From positions 16,135,105 through 16,199,104 of the forward strand of contig NC_053404.1 of the NCBI RefSeq assembly GCF_016859285.1: a stretch of 64,000 nucleotides of DNA. Reading direction: 5' to 3'. Source of the DNA: Xiphias gladius. Taxonomy: Eukaryota > Chordata > Actinopteri > Istiophoriformes > Xiphiidae. The notes below the pieces were generated by a model. The model was given only the letters and a program-made list of their open reading frames with translations, made no database searches and was not told the DNA's origin. Made by a program: the position numbers and the translations under genes. Every line of letters starts with the position of its first letter. The stretch's first letter is position 1. This document shows positions 1 through 25,080 of the stretch, piece after piece.

Positions 1-3000
1 AGTGTGAGAGGCTTTTCATTGACTGTTATCACTGTCAAAGCTAAATCATAAAGCCAAAATTACAAATATATATAACAGCAGACATAGATTAGTGAGAGTT
101 TGACTTGTGGTGATCAATTAAACCCCTGCAACAAATTAACATTTGGAATAGACACGTGCGTGAAGTCCCCCAGTCACTGAAGGTGAAACTCATTAATCTT
201 TAGTCAGAACCTCTCCACCTTGTTGGAGAAGGGTCTTGGACAGGACTGATCCCAAGATACGACAGATGTAGACCAAACCCTTCCAAGAAAAAGAATCAGA
301 AAAACTTGCCGGCAGTGTTAAATGTTGAAATGACTAAAAGTATGATATTGAGGCTCAAGAAATTTGTAGTATGACAAAATCTTTTTTCAGTTAATAGAAG
401 ATTAGATGCTTTCACCTTTCAGATCGTAAAAGCAAAACTGATTTGAAAAGAAATCAGGTTCATAAGATATGCAAGGAACTGAATGCTCACCCACCTTAAG
501 TCCCGTTACTATGCCTTCTTGTACGTCTCAGTTTACATTTATGACGGATTAAGATTTACCACTCGAAAGATTGAGTTATGATTTCAGACAACCAACATTT
601 TCTTTGGTCGACTACAGCCTTAGTCATTACAATAGATTTTTGTACATTTTGCTGTTAAATCCCCTTTGACCAAATAAAATTCACAGAGCTCTACATTACT
701 CCCACTTTATCATTTCTCCGACACTCAGCTCAATATCAGAGTACTAACCGGGAGAGTCTGAGTCGATGCTCAGCAAAGGTTATCCTTCGCATTCTTTGCA
801 TAGACTCCATACTCATACGGCAGTATGAGCAGGCTGTTTAAACAGCCGCCCTATTGCTGGCTTTTTTTTTACAAAGTGATTAAATGAATTGAAGCTATTT
901 TTCTTATTCTAAAATGTATTCCCTTTGCTGACAGTGATAGGTCCCCATGTGTTTTGAGGTTATAAGAGATATGCATTTGTACATCTTAACATTTGTAGTG
1001 TTTGTGAAAATTATATTCTTATATTTCAACCACAAATTACACACCCCTCTAATAAAGCAAACATGTTATTTATTTTGCTGCTGTCTCCCTGTGTCCACGC
1101 ACTCCTTAAAGATCAAGGTAAGAGAAAATAGAGGTTGCTGTTGCTGTACTGCAGAGGTGGGAGTTTAGGCAGGTGTAGACAAAGCACTGGGACTGTGATT
1201 GATGGAAACCCCTCTGAATAACTGGGTAGCTGGCTTTTACCAGGAGCAATCTGCCAGCGCTGCACCCTCATCAACACAAACCCACATCCTGCTCTTCCGA
1301 ATTTACTCTCTTTCACATGCTCCCAGTGCCACAGCGACAGGCATGCACATTACTCTGATATCCTGTTAATACTTCATGGTTGCAACAAAGTTTTTTCACT
1401 GATCTTCAGATCATCTACCTCCACTCTATTTTTTAACCCCTTGTAAAGACAGAATCCAGGTGTGGTCTCACCTGGCTTTTCCTCATCTGTATGCAAGGGC
1501 ATTTATTTCAAAATGACAGGACAGTGGGACGGGCCGTGGGACTTAGTGTGGAAGATGGTCTATAAAGAAATGTGACTGATCCTGTTAGTCAAGAAGGAAA
1601 AAAGGAGGAAAAAGGAAAAGGAAAAACTTGTTGCATTGCTTCATATGGTACAAAATTTGTGCAACTCAAACTTTTGCACACATTCGTTCACACTTACCCT
1701 ACTCGCCATGGTGCCAGCCTAACAGATGCTATTGGACAGTTGGATTAAAGTTGGAGTAAAGCAAAGGATCAAAGTAGATTATTGTTATTAGCCCAATTAT
1801 TATAATTATCAGTTTTATTATTAGTCTCATTATTATTATTATACATATTTATGTGGAACTAAGCCATAAACTTTGCCTTGCCTCATGAAAAATTCAGTCC
1901 CGGGACTAGATGTTTTTTATGGCTCCACAACATCATAAAATGGAAATATTCTAAAATGTCCACTGCTTCATGTTATACACATTCACTCAAAATGCAGCCT
2001 GGCATAACTGGTATTTGTAGAAACTTTGGAGTCTTCAGCAGAATCAAAAATCAAGCTTTGTGTAGCTGCGCAGCATGAATTTGTACAGGCACTACAAATT
2101 CTGATTGCACTGATCCTCTGCCCGCTGATTAAAAAAATTCCTACAAACACCGACAAAGGTAGAAGGCTCTCACAAATAAGCAAGTTGAGAGGAAGAATGG
2201 TCCACTGTCAAATTATTACCAGTGTCGTGCTGAGCTTTGTTTGGAACACCACTGACCGTTGCCTCAGTAGAGATGGGGGGGGGGGGGTGATGATTCACAG
2301 GCCGAGCAGGCATGGAGCTCTGGCTGCACAAATTCTGGCCTGTTACTGAGTCATTGAGTAAAATGTAGCAGACGGAGTGGTCTCCGTCTGCTACATTTTA
2401 CGCAGCCAATTTAGCAGAAAGCGATTGCACTAAGGAAAGAGAGGACGACTCAGTGTAACTATATTTCCTGTGTAATGGCACAGCTGAAGTCTGGTAAATA
2501 CAGTAAACTTGTGAGGTGAGGAGAAGCATGAAATGAATGAAGGCGACTCAGTGTCATTACAAGACTGAGATATAAAAGACCACATACTGTCAGGAAATAA
2601 CGAACAGTAGTTTTGCAACAACCTTTAGTTTTAAACAAGTTCAAATCTTATGTCTTCATGTATAAAAAATGCTTTATTGACCAGGGTCCTAAAACCTTTT
2701 GAGAAATACCTGTATCCCCATGGTCCAAATAGCAAGAAGAGAAAAACGTGTATAAGTATGAAAAAATTATTAAACAATATGAAATGTCATTCTTCTTGAC
2801 TTTTTTTTGTCCCTTCTACAGTTTGGACCTGGAGCAGAGTGACATGGGAGTTGGTTTTTGTCACTGTAGATTATCACCGTGCTACTATTAAGTGTGTTTC
2901 CTACCGCTGGTCTGCACAGGGACCTCAACCCCATCCGAGTTGGATGGCCTGTCAAGTTCTTCCACACCAAACAATTAATTATGGACCTGGCTTTGTGCCA

Positions 3001-6000
3001 GGGGGACCTTGTCATGTTGAAACAGGTAAGGGCCCTTCCCCAAACACACTGTTACCTAAAAGGTTATGATCAACATTTCCCCTAATGACGAAAAAACAAC
3101 CTCAGACTGAAAGCGAACAGGGACATAATTTGGTTGTTTTCCTCTGCAGAGGTACGACCTCACTGTTTGACCACATCATTATACTGTATTGGTTCTGACA
3201 GACTCTGTGGAACAATTTACGCGTGACGATCAAACATGAATACATTTTTAAGATCTACTTCCAACCACTCAACTGCCATTTCACAAAGGGATTCTTGACT
3301 GCAATCTGTATTAAGCAGCTGCCCTTGGCATTTTATTCATTTGCATAGATTAATATTCCTCCCACAGAAGTAGAAACCTCCATGATTTTGTTTACTTCTC
3401 CCACAGTGGAACACCCTACAGCAATGCATCCACTGTGATGCAACATGACCCATCACTGACACAGGAATAATATTTAAGAAGCGCTTTCTGAGCAAAAATA
3501 ATGAGGTGCAAAGCAGGCGAATAGACGTATTTTGTGAGCCTTTACTGAGGAATAGCAGGTTTTTACCCTTTAAAGCTGTCATGACTCTTCCTATTTAACA
3601 AAGCCAAAAGATTTGTAAATGCGGCACTGAGTGATTTCCTGCCTGCTGCCATCCACCTGTCAGCCATTTTGACACCTCAGCTGCTAATATCCCTCAATTT
3701 ATCTCCTTCAGTGACTATTGTGGACTGGCTGCTCATGTTTGGATGTTCAAACAGTCCTTTTTTTCCTCTCTGACACCTCTCTGACACATGCTGCTGGCTG
3801 ACAGACAGATCTTTACATGAGAGACATGAGGTATCCTGTGAATGAATATGGATGGAGCCATCCATCTGTCCATCTGCTATCAGGCTTCGCTGACACTGAA
3901 TACGGATGGGACCCAGCGAGAGGCTGAAAAGGTAGAAGAAAGCCTAATGTGAATGTGGCTCTAATATGTTTTTCCAGGGAGCCCCGGAGAAAAAGGAGTC
4001 GGCCTCAACGAATAGTTTCGGTCACGTTTATACTCCTCGTAAAGCAGAGTGGGGAGGTGTGACGTTTGAAATACTAGCTTTGCGCTTTCTGTCAACATGA
4101 GGAGAGTCACTGTCAAAACTATCAGATGAAGAGAATGAAGAAGAGACACAGAGGGTAAGCATATTCATGTTTCTATCAAGCTGGAGCTGAAGGGCAGGAG
4201 AGTACACTGGACAAGACAAAATATAGTAACGCTCACATTCAGACCAGTGGGCAATTAGGAGTCTCAGTTCCACCTGACATGCATGTCTTTGGATGTTTGG
4301 CGGGAGGGCAACAGCATGAAGCAAGACCCACACAGTGACAGGGAGGACTTATTAACATAATTCAAATTAAAACTGAAGATGTAAGATGTGAATAAATAAT
4401 TACAATATAGCATCCGTTATTTAGTGGAATTAAATGACAGAAAAAAAAATCAAAGCACTGAACAAGACTTGTCTTTCCAGGTATATCTGGTACAGTGTTT
4501 GTGTGTTTTGTTGTTTCCCAGCTTGTTGATATGTTAGCTTGTTAGCTTTTGGCTGTCAGTGGCTTGCAGCAGGACTTCCTATTTGCTACCAGCTTAACGC
4601 TGTATTAAGGGTTTGTTTTTTTTTCTTGGCCTCTCAGCAGCAGTCCAAAATGTTGTAAACACACATTTGCATATTATCTTCCTATAAGGTTGTAATGTGA
4701 AGGTGTTTGCAAACAGTTGCTTTTTGACACATCCAGCAGTGACGGAGCAACATTAGTATTCATGTAGAGTTGTGTTTTCTGACCACCTGCCAAATGTAAG
4801 TCTAATATTCACTGTTTTTTGCTTTGTTTTAAGACTGCACCAACTCCTGAGGGAATATCTGACTGTGTTCGACACCTTTCCCAATTACACTTGGTATTTT
4901 GACCCATTCTTGATATAAAAACATTGATTAGTGCAGCTTTAAGGATCCAACAAGCCCACTTGGCCTGTCCGTGCACCATCTCCTGCATGGTCTGGAATGT
5001 ACCGCCTGCAAAAATGTGTAAATACTGCTGTGCTGAAGGCCCTGAAGTTGCCATTGTATTTTCACCATGGTTTCAATTTACAGCAAGAGCCACCTAGTGG
5101 CAGTCAGTAAAAGTGGCATATTTAAACTTTTAAAATGTTGCGTATTTGTTAAGTCCAGATAATGTTGCTGCTCAGCACCAATTTCTGTTCAGGATGAAAG
5201 TTTGACATTTGTGAGATACAGTGCATTCTTGTAAAAATTACGAGCTTTGCAGTGTCTCGATTTAGCTCTGAAACACTCTCCTCCCTCTTTCTCCTCTATT
5301 CATTTTGTATATTTAATGACAGCCAGATATATCTTTTCCCTTGGGTGACTTTGAAACATTTGATAAAGTATATGGCACTACGTTAAATCAGATTATATTA
5401 CCAGAGTCTACATCCTCATAAATACATTTAGGATGCTCGGAGAAGCATTTGCTTTGATTCCTCTCATCTCAAATTTAGAGGTATATGAATCCTTTGAGGA
5501 GATGAAATTATCATTTGAATGTGTATCAGAAAGGAAATCAAAGCTCACCACACTGCATGGAAGGAACTATGTGTGGAAAAAAATCGCTAATATTAAATGA
5601 AATTAGGATTCCTGCTGATGGATAACGAAGTCTGGGTCAGAGAGCATGAAGTGAGTGTCTGTGATAAACTAAGTAACAATAGGAAATTGTGAAGAAATCT
5701 GAATTTTAATGTTTTTTAATAGCTGCTATAAGGGAAAAAATAAGAGCCCATTCAGTTAAAAATATCGATTGGTGGTTTTTCTTTTTTTAAATTTGTACTT
5801 TGGGAATTGTTTCTACATCTGCACGCTCAACTTCGGAATTCACACTTTCCCTGATGAGGCTGACTGATGAAACTACTGAGTGTTGCTGCTCAATCATTGT
5901 AGTTTCAAATCTTTAGCATTTTGAGCTGCGTACGTTTCTAACAAAGACAGCGAGAGGACAGGGCCTTGGGATTGAGACGGATGAGGAGATGCAGCTCCTC

Positions 6001-7650
6001 TTAGGGAAAAAGTTATCTGTCTCAACCCCCCGCAGCATCCTGTGGGAGATCTGGCTGTGACGGCAGCCAGTTTGCTGCACGGCTGTCTCTAAACCCAAGG
6101 CTTTGTTTTCCCTCTGTGAGCAGACTTGTTGACAAAGCTTCTGACAAATTGCAGCGACTATTTCTCCGACCATCTCATACCCGCAACTACATGCGAAATA
6201 CATCTGGCAGTTTACCACTGGCAATATTGGATATTCTCTTGTGATAGCTTACACACTGGAGCAACTGCACAAAATCAGTCATTACCACACATAAATACAA
6301 CTAGAAAAGTGTCTGATCTGATTAAAGGGTTTCAAAGCAACTTCTGAAGACATGAGATATTCTTTTTCTCACTGAAATCACACTTCCTTCTTGATTATGT
6401 TAGTTGATTTCATTGGTTGTGTCAATTATAGCCCATCAGCCTTTAAGAGGGATGAAATGTGGGCTACCCTGATGATGCTCTTAGTGGTTCCCATTTGAGG
6501 TTGAGAGAAATCATACAACACTTTGGGTTGAAGGAAATCAGATACACAAATGCTCTTAGTCCTCCATCTCCTCCAACTGCTCCCCACAAAACCAGCAGTA
6601 ATCAGTGCTGTCTTGCTCCTGGTGTGAGCTGCAAAACTGACAGTGAAGTGAAATAGGACAGCTATGATTATCCTTTTGCTGGCGCCTGGAAGAATGGCCC
6701 TGATGACCGTGGTGACATGATGTGTAGTCATGATGACCACTGGGCAAAAAAAAAGAAAAAGAAAGAAAATGCCAGTGATGATAAAGGAGAACATGGTGAG
6801 AAGAAAACAACAGATATTTGGGACAGTGATGGCGTGATCAGGAAGATTTCAGCTTGGCTATGTTCTTATGTCATTCTGTCTTTTTGTACGTTATCTCAAC
6901 GACTGTCACACTGCCACAAAAATATAGAGGAGGAAAGCAGCCATGTAGTCTCAAGTTGTAACCCACATCTAATTCACTGACTTGATGGAAATATTATACT
7001 TCCTGTTTATGTCCCCCAAGGAAACGTAGTTCCAAAATTGATTACCAATCTATTAATATTAACTTTTTCATGTTGTACTATCAATATTTCTTTGACAGTG
7101 GACATTTTTGCTAGCCTAAAGTAACTGTTGTTTATAATTTAATTGTAGCAAATGTTTGAGAGCTTTGATTTCACTCTGAATATCATTCTGAAACATTCCT
7201 CAACAAAGCAGTGCTCTGATTCTCATCATTCACTTACTATACAACAGGCCAGATAAGGAGAAATAGATGTATAGACTGGTGTGCGCTAGAGAGCAGAAGA
7301 GTATGACAATGTAACGTGTAAATGATCCTTCTGGAGTCACACCCTGGCTTCGTTAGCTGTGATGTGTACTGTGCTGCAGTGGCTGCAACTCGTCCTCTCA
7401 TCTGCCTCAAAGACAGCCCTGCTCATCCCAACACCACCACACCAGCTCTCCTCGCCATGGGCTATGCTGACAGTCAGGGAAGAGTGCGCCTTTCACTGGA
7501 AACAAGGCAAATTCACGGACAAATTATCTGGGGATAGAACTGGGTGTACTCGAGAGTGCCGAGGTTGAGTAGGATACAGCAGTATGTTGTTCAAGTGAAA
7601 AAGGCTTTAAACAAAATTTATGTTAAGGGACATTTACGAGCAAATCAAAA
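1..7650. other. Gene-free left flank
   Basis: I see no supportable gene here. The open frames are short (at most about 120 codons), overlap on both strands and match no family I know. The stretch is AT-rich, with short degenerate repeats, an ATT microsatellite near 1824-1842, a run of G at 2274-2287, and a perfect hairpin at 2358-2401. A segment at 2822-3026 has good splice-like borders (polypyrimidine tract plus AG on the left, GTAAGG on the right) and an open frame, but the product is unrecognised. It is probably intergenic sequence downstream of METTL4. Confidence 0.6.
2358..2401. repeat. Perfect 20-bp hairpin with 4-nt loop
   Basis: The left arm 2358-2377 (starting GTAAAATGTAGC) and the right arm 2382-2401 are exact reverse complements, separated by TGGT. 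No repeat family or coding frame explains it. Confidence 0.95.
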
Positions 7651-7669
7651 TGCCTTCAGTATAAAACTG

Positions 7670-8016
7670 TTTATTTCATTAGGATTGGGAAACATTTTGA
7701 AATTCAGTTCAAAACAGCATTAGTATGAGTAAAAATAGAAATACTTTCATCATCCTTAAGACACATATTGTGCCAAAGATTACTCAAAAGGCAAATATAA
7801 AAAAACCTTGTGTTGTGCTGACTGCAATCTGGGCAGTGAGGTTCAAAACATAGCTGCACAGAAATGCACTTTCATCTCTCCGGCTGCATCATCAGCCCTG
7901 TGATTCACTACCATAAAAATGGACCCAGACCTGAAAAGAAATCAAAGGCCTCACATGAATGAGAGATACAGATCCAAAGGAACTGGTGTAGAAATATGTG
8001 GCATTGAATCTTTATT
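7670..8016 (-). terminator. METTL4: METTL4 3' UTR with candidate poly(A) signals
   Basis: On the minus strand, AATAAA hexamers lie at 8016-8011 (about 47 bp past the stop codon) and at 7675-7670 (about 390 bp past it). Either could define the transcript end; the nearer one would give a very short 3' UTR. Usage cannot be told from sequence. Confidence 0.5.
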
Positions 8017-8062
8017 AAAAACTAAGTGAAATATTGATGTGACAAGTGTTGAAGACCCTACA

Positions 8063-21194
<13,132 letters not shown>

Positions 21195-21953
21195 GGCGGA
21201 ACTGGTCGCTTACAGCTAACGCGATTAGATGATTCATCTAGCTGGACTCTGTTGCGGTGCAGCCGAAAAAATGTGTCCAAACAACTCGGGTTTCCCGATT
21301 GCAAGACCGAAAGCACATGGCGTGTGAAACTCAGCAGTACGTTTCTATTTTCAGTTCGCGTTAAGTGAAACCCGTCCCTAACGATTTCCGTAGAAATCGT
21401 GCTGCGTTCACGTACTATTGGCAGAATGGGAAGAACAGACAAACAACAGTTCGTCCGACTTGGGTGTGTTCACACGTTATTCCGAGGTGGTTGCCCGTGG
21501 CGTACAGATCCTGTGACATGCTCTGAAGGGACTTTATTGGATTTTAATTTGATGTAACCGCCAGCGGTCGCGCATTTTCCGATATTCTGCAACTGTTTGC
21601 TTCACGAAGTGTAAAGAGACGGTCGGCTCGTTGTAATTTCGGGTTTAACGATACGACTTGAACGCAGCACGAGGGACCTGGGAAGGAGTGAAAAGCTCGG
21701 AGTAACGAAGGTTTAACACCATACATTTTACATGTTTATTTTGTTAAGGGGGACAAGTAACTCCGGTCGACGACCTAACATTGCATGAGGCGGAACTGCA
21801 CTTTAGTCATCAATGCTGTTTGCCACCCGCCACTGAACGGAAAAAAAAGAAGAGGGAGAAAGAAGAAGAGACGTAGATGCGGAGAAACAGAGTGTTACCT
21901 GTTTTACAGAGACAAAAACGCCCCCTAATTTTGGTTTGCATCTAGCGCGGAGG
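21195..21953. promoter_or_regulatory. Divergent METTL4/SMCHD1 promoter region
   Basis: The 759 bp between the two start codons is visibly richer in CpG dinucleotides than the flanks. It carries an inverted CCAAT (ATTGG) near 21418, short GC-rich stretches and no clear TATA box. Both genes must start transcription within or near it, so a shared bidirectional promoter is the simple reading. Exact start sites and non-coding first exons are not visible. A purine-rich stretch at 21840-21870 may be 5' UTR of SMCHD1. Confidence 0.6.
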
Positions 21954-24900
21954 ATGTTTAACACGGGCGTTCAGCGACCCCCTGCTGCGTCCTCTCGAGA
22001 ACCGAGGCGGGTCCGTGTTCATGACTGCCGCGGCGAAAATAAAGAGGTTACCGGAACATTTCTGGAAACAAGTGGTTTGAACTTCAATGACTTTCTGCGA
22101 ATTCTGCACAGGGTAATGTTATCCAACTTTGCTTTGGTTTGGCGGTCAGCTTTTAAGGTAACAGGCTGTCGACGAGCGAGGGCAAAAACTGCTAGCATAT
22201 CTTAAATTCAGTTATGTTAGTTATTAACCTCCTTAAGTTTAAACTTCTGGGCTTCATTTCAACTTTAATATTTATAATATTTTATAATATTATTCCATTA
22301 AACTTTTGGTTCCACTTCGTGTATCTGACAGGTGTAGTTACTATTTATTTTACAAATTAAGATTTTAATTACAGGGTTGTCAAAAAGTTTTAGCATATCG
22401 TAGTTATGTACTGTCTTAAATTTACATTTCCGGTCTTAATTTCAGATTTTATTTTATTTTCTTATATTTTGGCCAAAAATGGTTAGCAGTGGTTGAATGG
22501 AAGTGAGTACATTTACTCCAGTCTTCTACCTATAAGAACTTGAAGTACTTGTACTTGAGTATTTTTATTTTATTCTTCTTTATACTTAAGCTTCACTACA
22601 TTTTAGACGGAAATATTGAACCTTTTTGCTCCACTACATTTATCTGACCGCTGTAGTTACTAATTATTTTACATTTTGAAATTTTAAATACAAAAAATAT
22701 GAAGAGCTTTGAAATATTATGCTCTTTTATGGATTAAACTACACAGTAGAATATATATAAGTAGAGCTGAAACCATTTGTCAGTTAATCAATTAGTCGAA
22801 AAAAATCATGCAAAAATGGCGCACCTTTCATGGTTCGTGCTTCTCAAATGTGAAGATTTGCTGCTTTTTCTATGAAATGTATTTATAATTTAAATTTTAT
22901 TTTTTTATTAATTTTGAGGTTTGGAATATTGTTGCACAAAGTGTCACTTTGAGCTCTTTTTTTTTTTTTTGATTATTCAGTTAACTGTTCTATAAAACAT
23001 CAGAAAACAATTGAAAATGTCCATCAGATTTTCCTAGAAACATAAGGTGACATCACTAAATGTCTTCTTTGTCTGACCAACAGTCCAAACCCAAAAATAT
23101 TTCATTTGAGACCGAGAAAAGCATCAAATTCTCACATTTGAGAACGTGGAATCATTTTTTTGGCATTTAATAAGACTGTAATTTGTCCTAATGTTGAATT
23201 GATATAAATGTTATTAGAAAAACATCTCAGTCTCAGTATAAGGTTGAACAGCATCACAAACTACAGCATCCAAAAGCTGAATCAGCTCCTCTATAAAAAT
23301 TATTCCAAGAAAAACTGAACATCACATTCTTCATGAAGTTAGAATTTATTACTGAACTGTTGCATCATAACTTGTCATGTGAATGTACAAGGTGTCTTCA
23401 GAAATGTAAACTTTTAAAATCAAGTATAAAGAAATTTAAGACTGATAGATTTTTGTACAAATAACACAAATGCTTTTTTGACAGATGTGATATATAATAG
23501 GTGATAGATTTTTTTTTTATTTGGGGGGCAAAGAGGCTTAATTTGTTAACAGGGACCAACCTCCGTCTAACATATTGTACTTCAACAACATATACCTTAA
23601 ATACAGTCATGACACATACTCAAGTGCCATTTTATTAGGTACACCTAAATTAAACTAATGCAATCAAACCCTGAAATATTTTTTCCCTGTCAGAGGCTAT
23701 AGTGTTAAATTTTTTATTGCAACCAGTATTTCTAATATTTAGTATATCCTTATTGATATATTGTAAATAAAACCAACCTGTATAAAACTGAACAATATAA
23801 CCTTGTAAAGGCAGGAGTTATCACAGGGCTGTTCTGTTAATCTGCATTAATTATAAATAGTTGTACGTAATAAACTGGCAACTGGGTGTGGATATGTTTT
23901 TGTTTTTTTTTAATTTGCTTCAAGGAAATAAAACTGGCTAGGTGAGAGGAGTGTTGTGGTGATGTAACACTCCATTAAGTTCACTTTAATGTTATGATTG
24001 TATCTCTCCCTATGTTCTGCTGGTAATAAAAACCGATGACACTGATATGTACACTGTATATCTGGAAGCCATCTGATTGCACGCATGAAAGCATTATCAG
24101 CTTAAATTTGTGAAAAGGTGTCTTTAATTCATGCTCAAAAGTAGTATGGACTTCCCAGACGGACATTGGGGACATCTTACAAGGGTTTTGTCACATTTCC
24201 CAAAAAAAAGCATCCTATTTTTATCTCTGACAAACTCACTCCTTTTCCTGCATTCATCATTCCCCTTTACTCCCTCTTCCCACTCTTACAGGCTACTACA
24301 CTGTTGTTATCTTTGGGTACAAGTAACAATTACTGTCATTATCAATTTATCTAATTATTATTTTCTCAATTGATTGATTGGTAGTTTTGTCTATAAATTT
24401 TCCGAAAATTGTGAAAAATGTTAATTACAGGCTTCCAAATCCCCAGGTGGCGTCATCAAATGATTTGTTTTTTCCTTGTCGTTTGACCAATCAGTTAATT
24501 GACTGAGTGTTTCAGCTCTAACAATGAACTGACACAAAAAAGAAACAACTCACACTCACTTTCAACATTTTTCTGTAAAGGAATTTTCAGTCCCTTCACA
24601 TGAAAGATTTGTGTTGGCCACAACAGACAGAACTGTCCTTGATTTTGACAAATTTGGTGAGAAAATCCATCCCTTGTTGGTCCAAAGGTAAACAATATGC
24701 TTCCATAAATTATAGACGAGAAAATTAAACAAATACATCATAAACTATTGTTAATTTGTACTGTAAATGTCATCACTTGTAACCCAACATTGGGTTTAGA
24801 TTTAGTTCTCAATTTGCCCTGATTATAACTGTTTAAATGTTTGTACTTGGCTGTCAGATCATGTTATAAATCAATATTTACATCTGATAGATAAGACAGT

Positions 24901-25080
24901 AGTTTTTTTTTTTTATTGTAGAGGAGCTTCAGGATGGCAGTACCCTCTACTTGCTGCAACAGGAGGACCAAGCTCTGCCAATGGCAATGGAGGAGCGCAT
25001 CATGTTTATCCCTCATTATGATACGTTAATCCAGAGTGGCATGTATGAGTACTATGCTAGTGAGGGCCAGAACTCATTAC
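21954..25080 (+). other. SMCHD1: SMCHD1 exons 1-3: ubiquitin-like N-terminus
   Basis: Exons 21954-22112, 24581-24656, 24922-25080. Exon 1 carries [17 protein letters not shown] and [11 protein letters not shown]. Exon 2 (76 nt, too short to show as an open frame) carries [18 protein letters not shown], matching human EKFVITTTSRKEITCDNF. Exon 3 carries DGSTLYLLQ and [20 protein letters not shown]. Exon 2 is read from the AAAG acceptor at 24577-24580, because only this keeps phase with exon 1. Introns 1 (2.5 kb) and 2 hold family A and B repeats. Confidence 0.93.

Noticed and set aside
21936-21953. Upstream in-frame TTG start for SMCHD1
   Set aside because: TTG is a poor eukaryotic start. The ATG at 21954, 18 bases downstream, is sufficient and leads straight into the conserved N-terminus.
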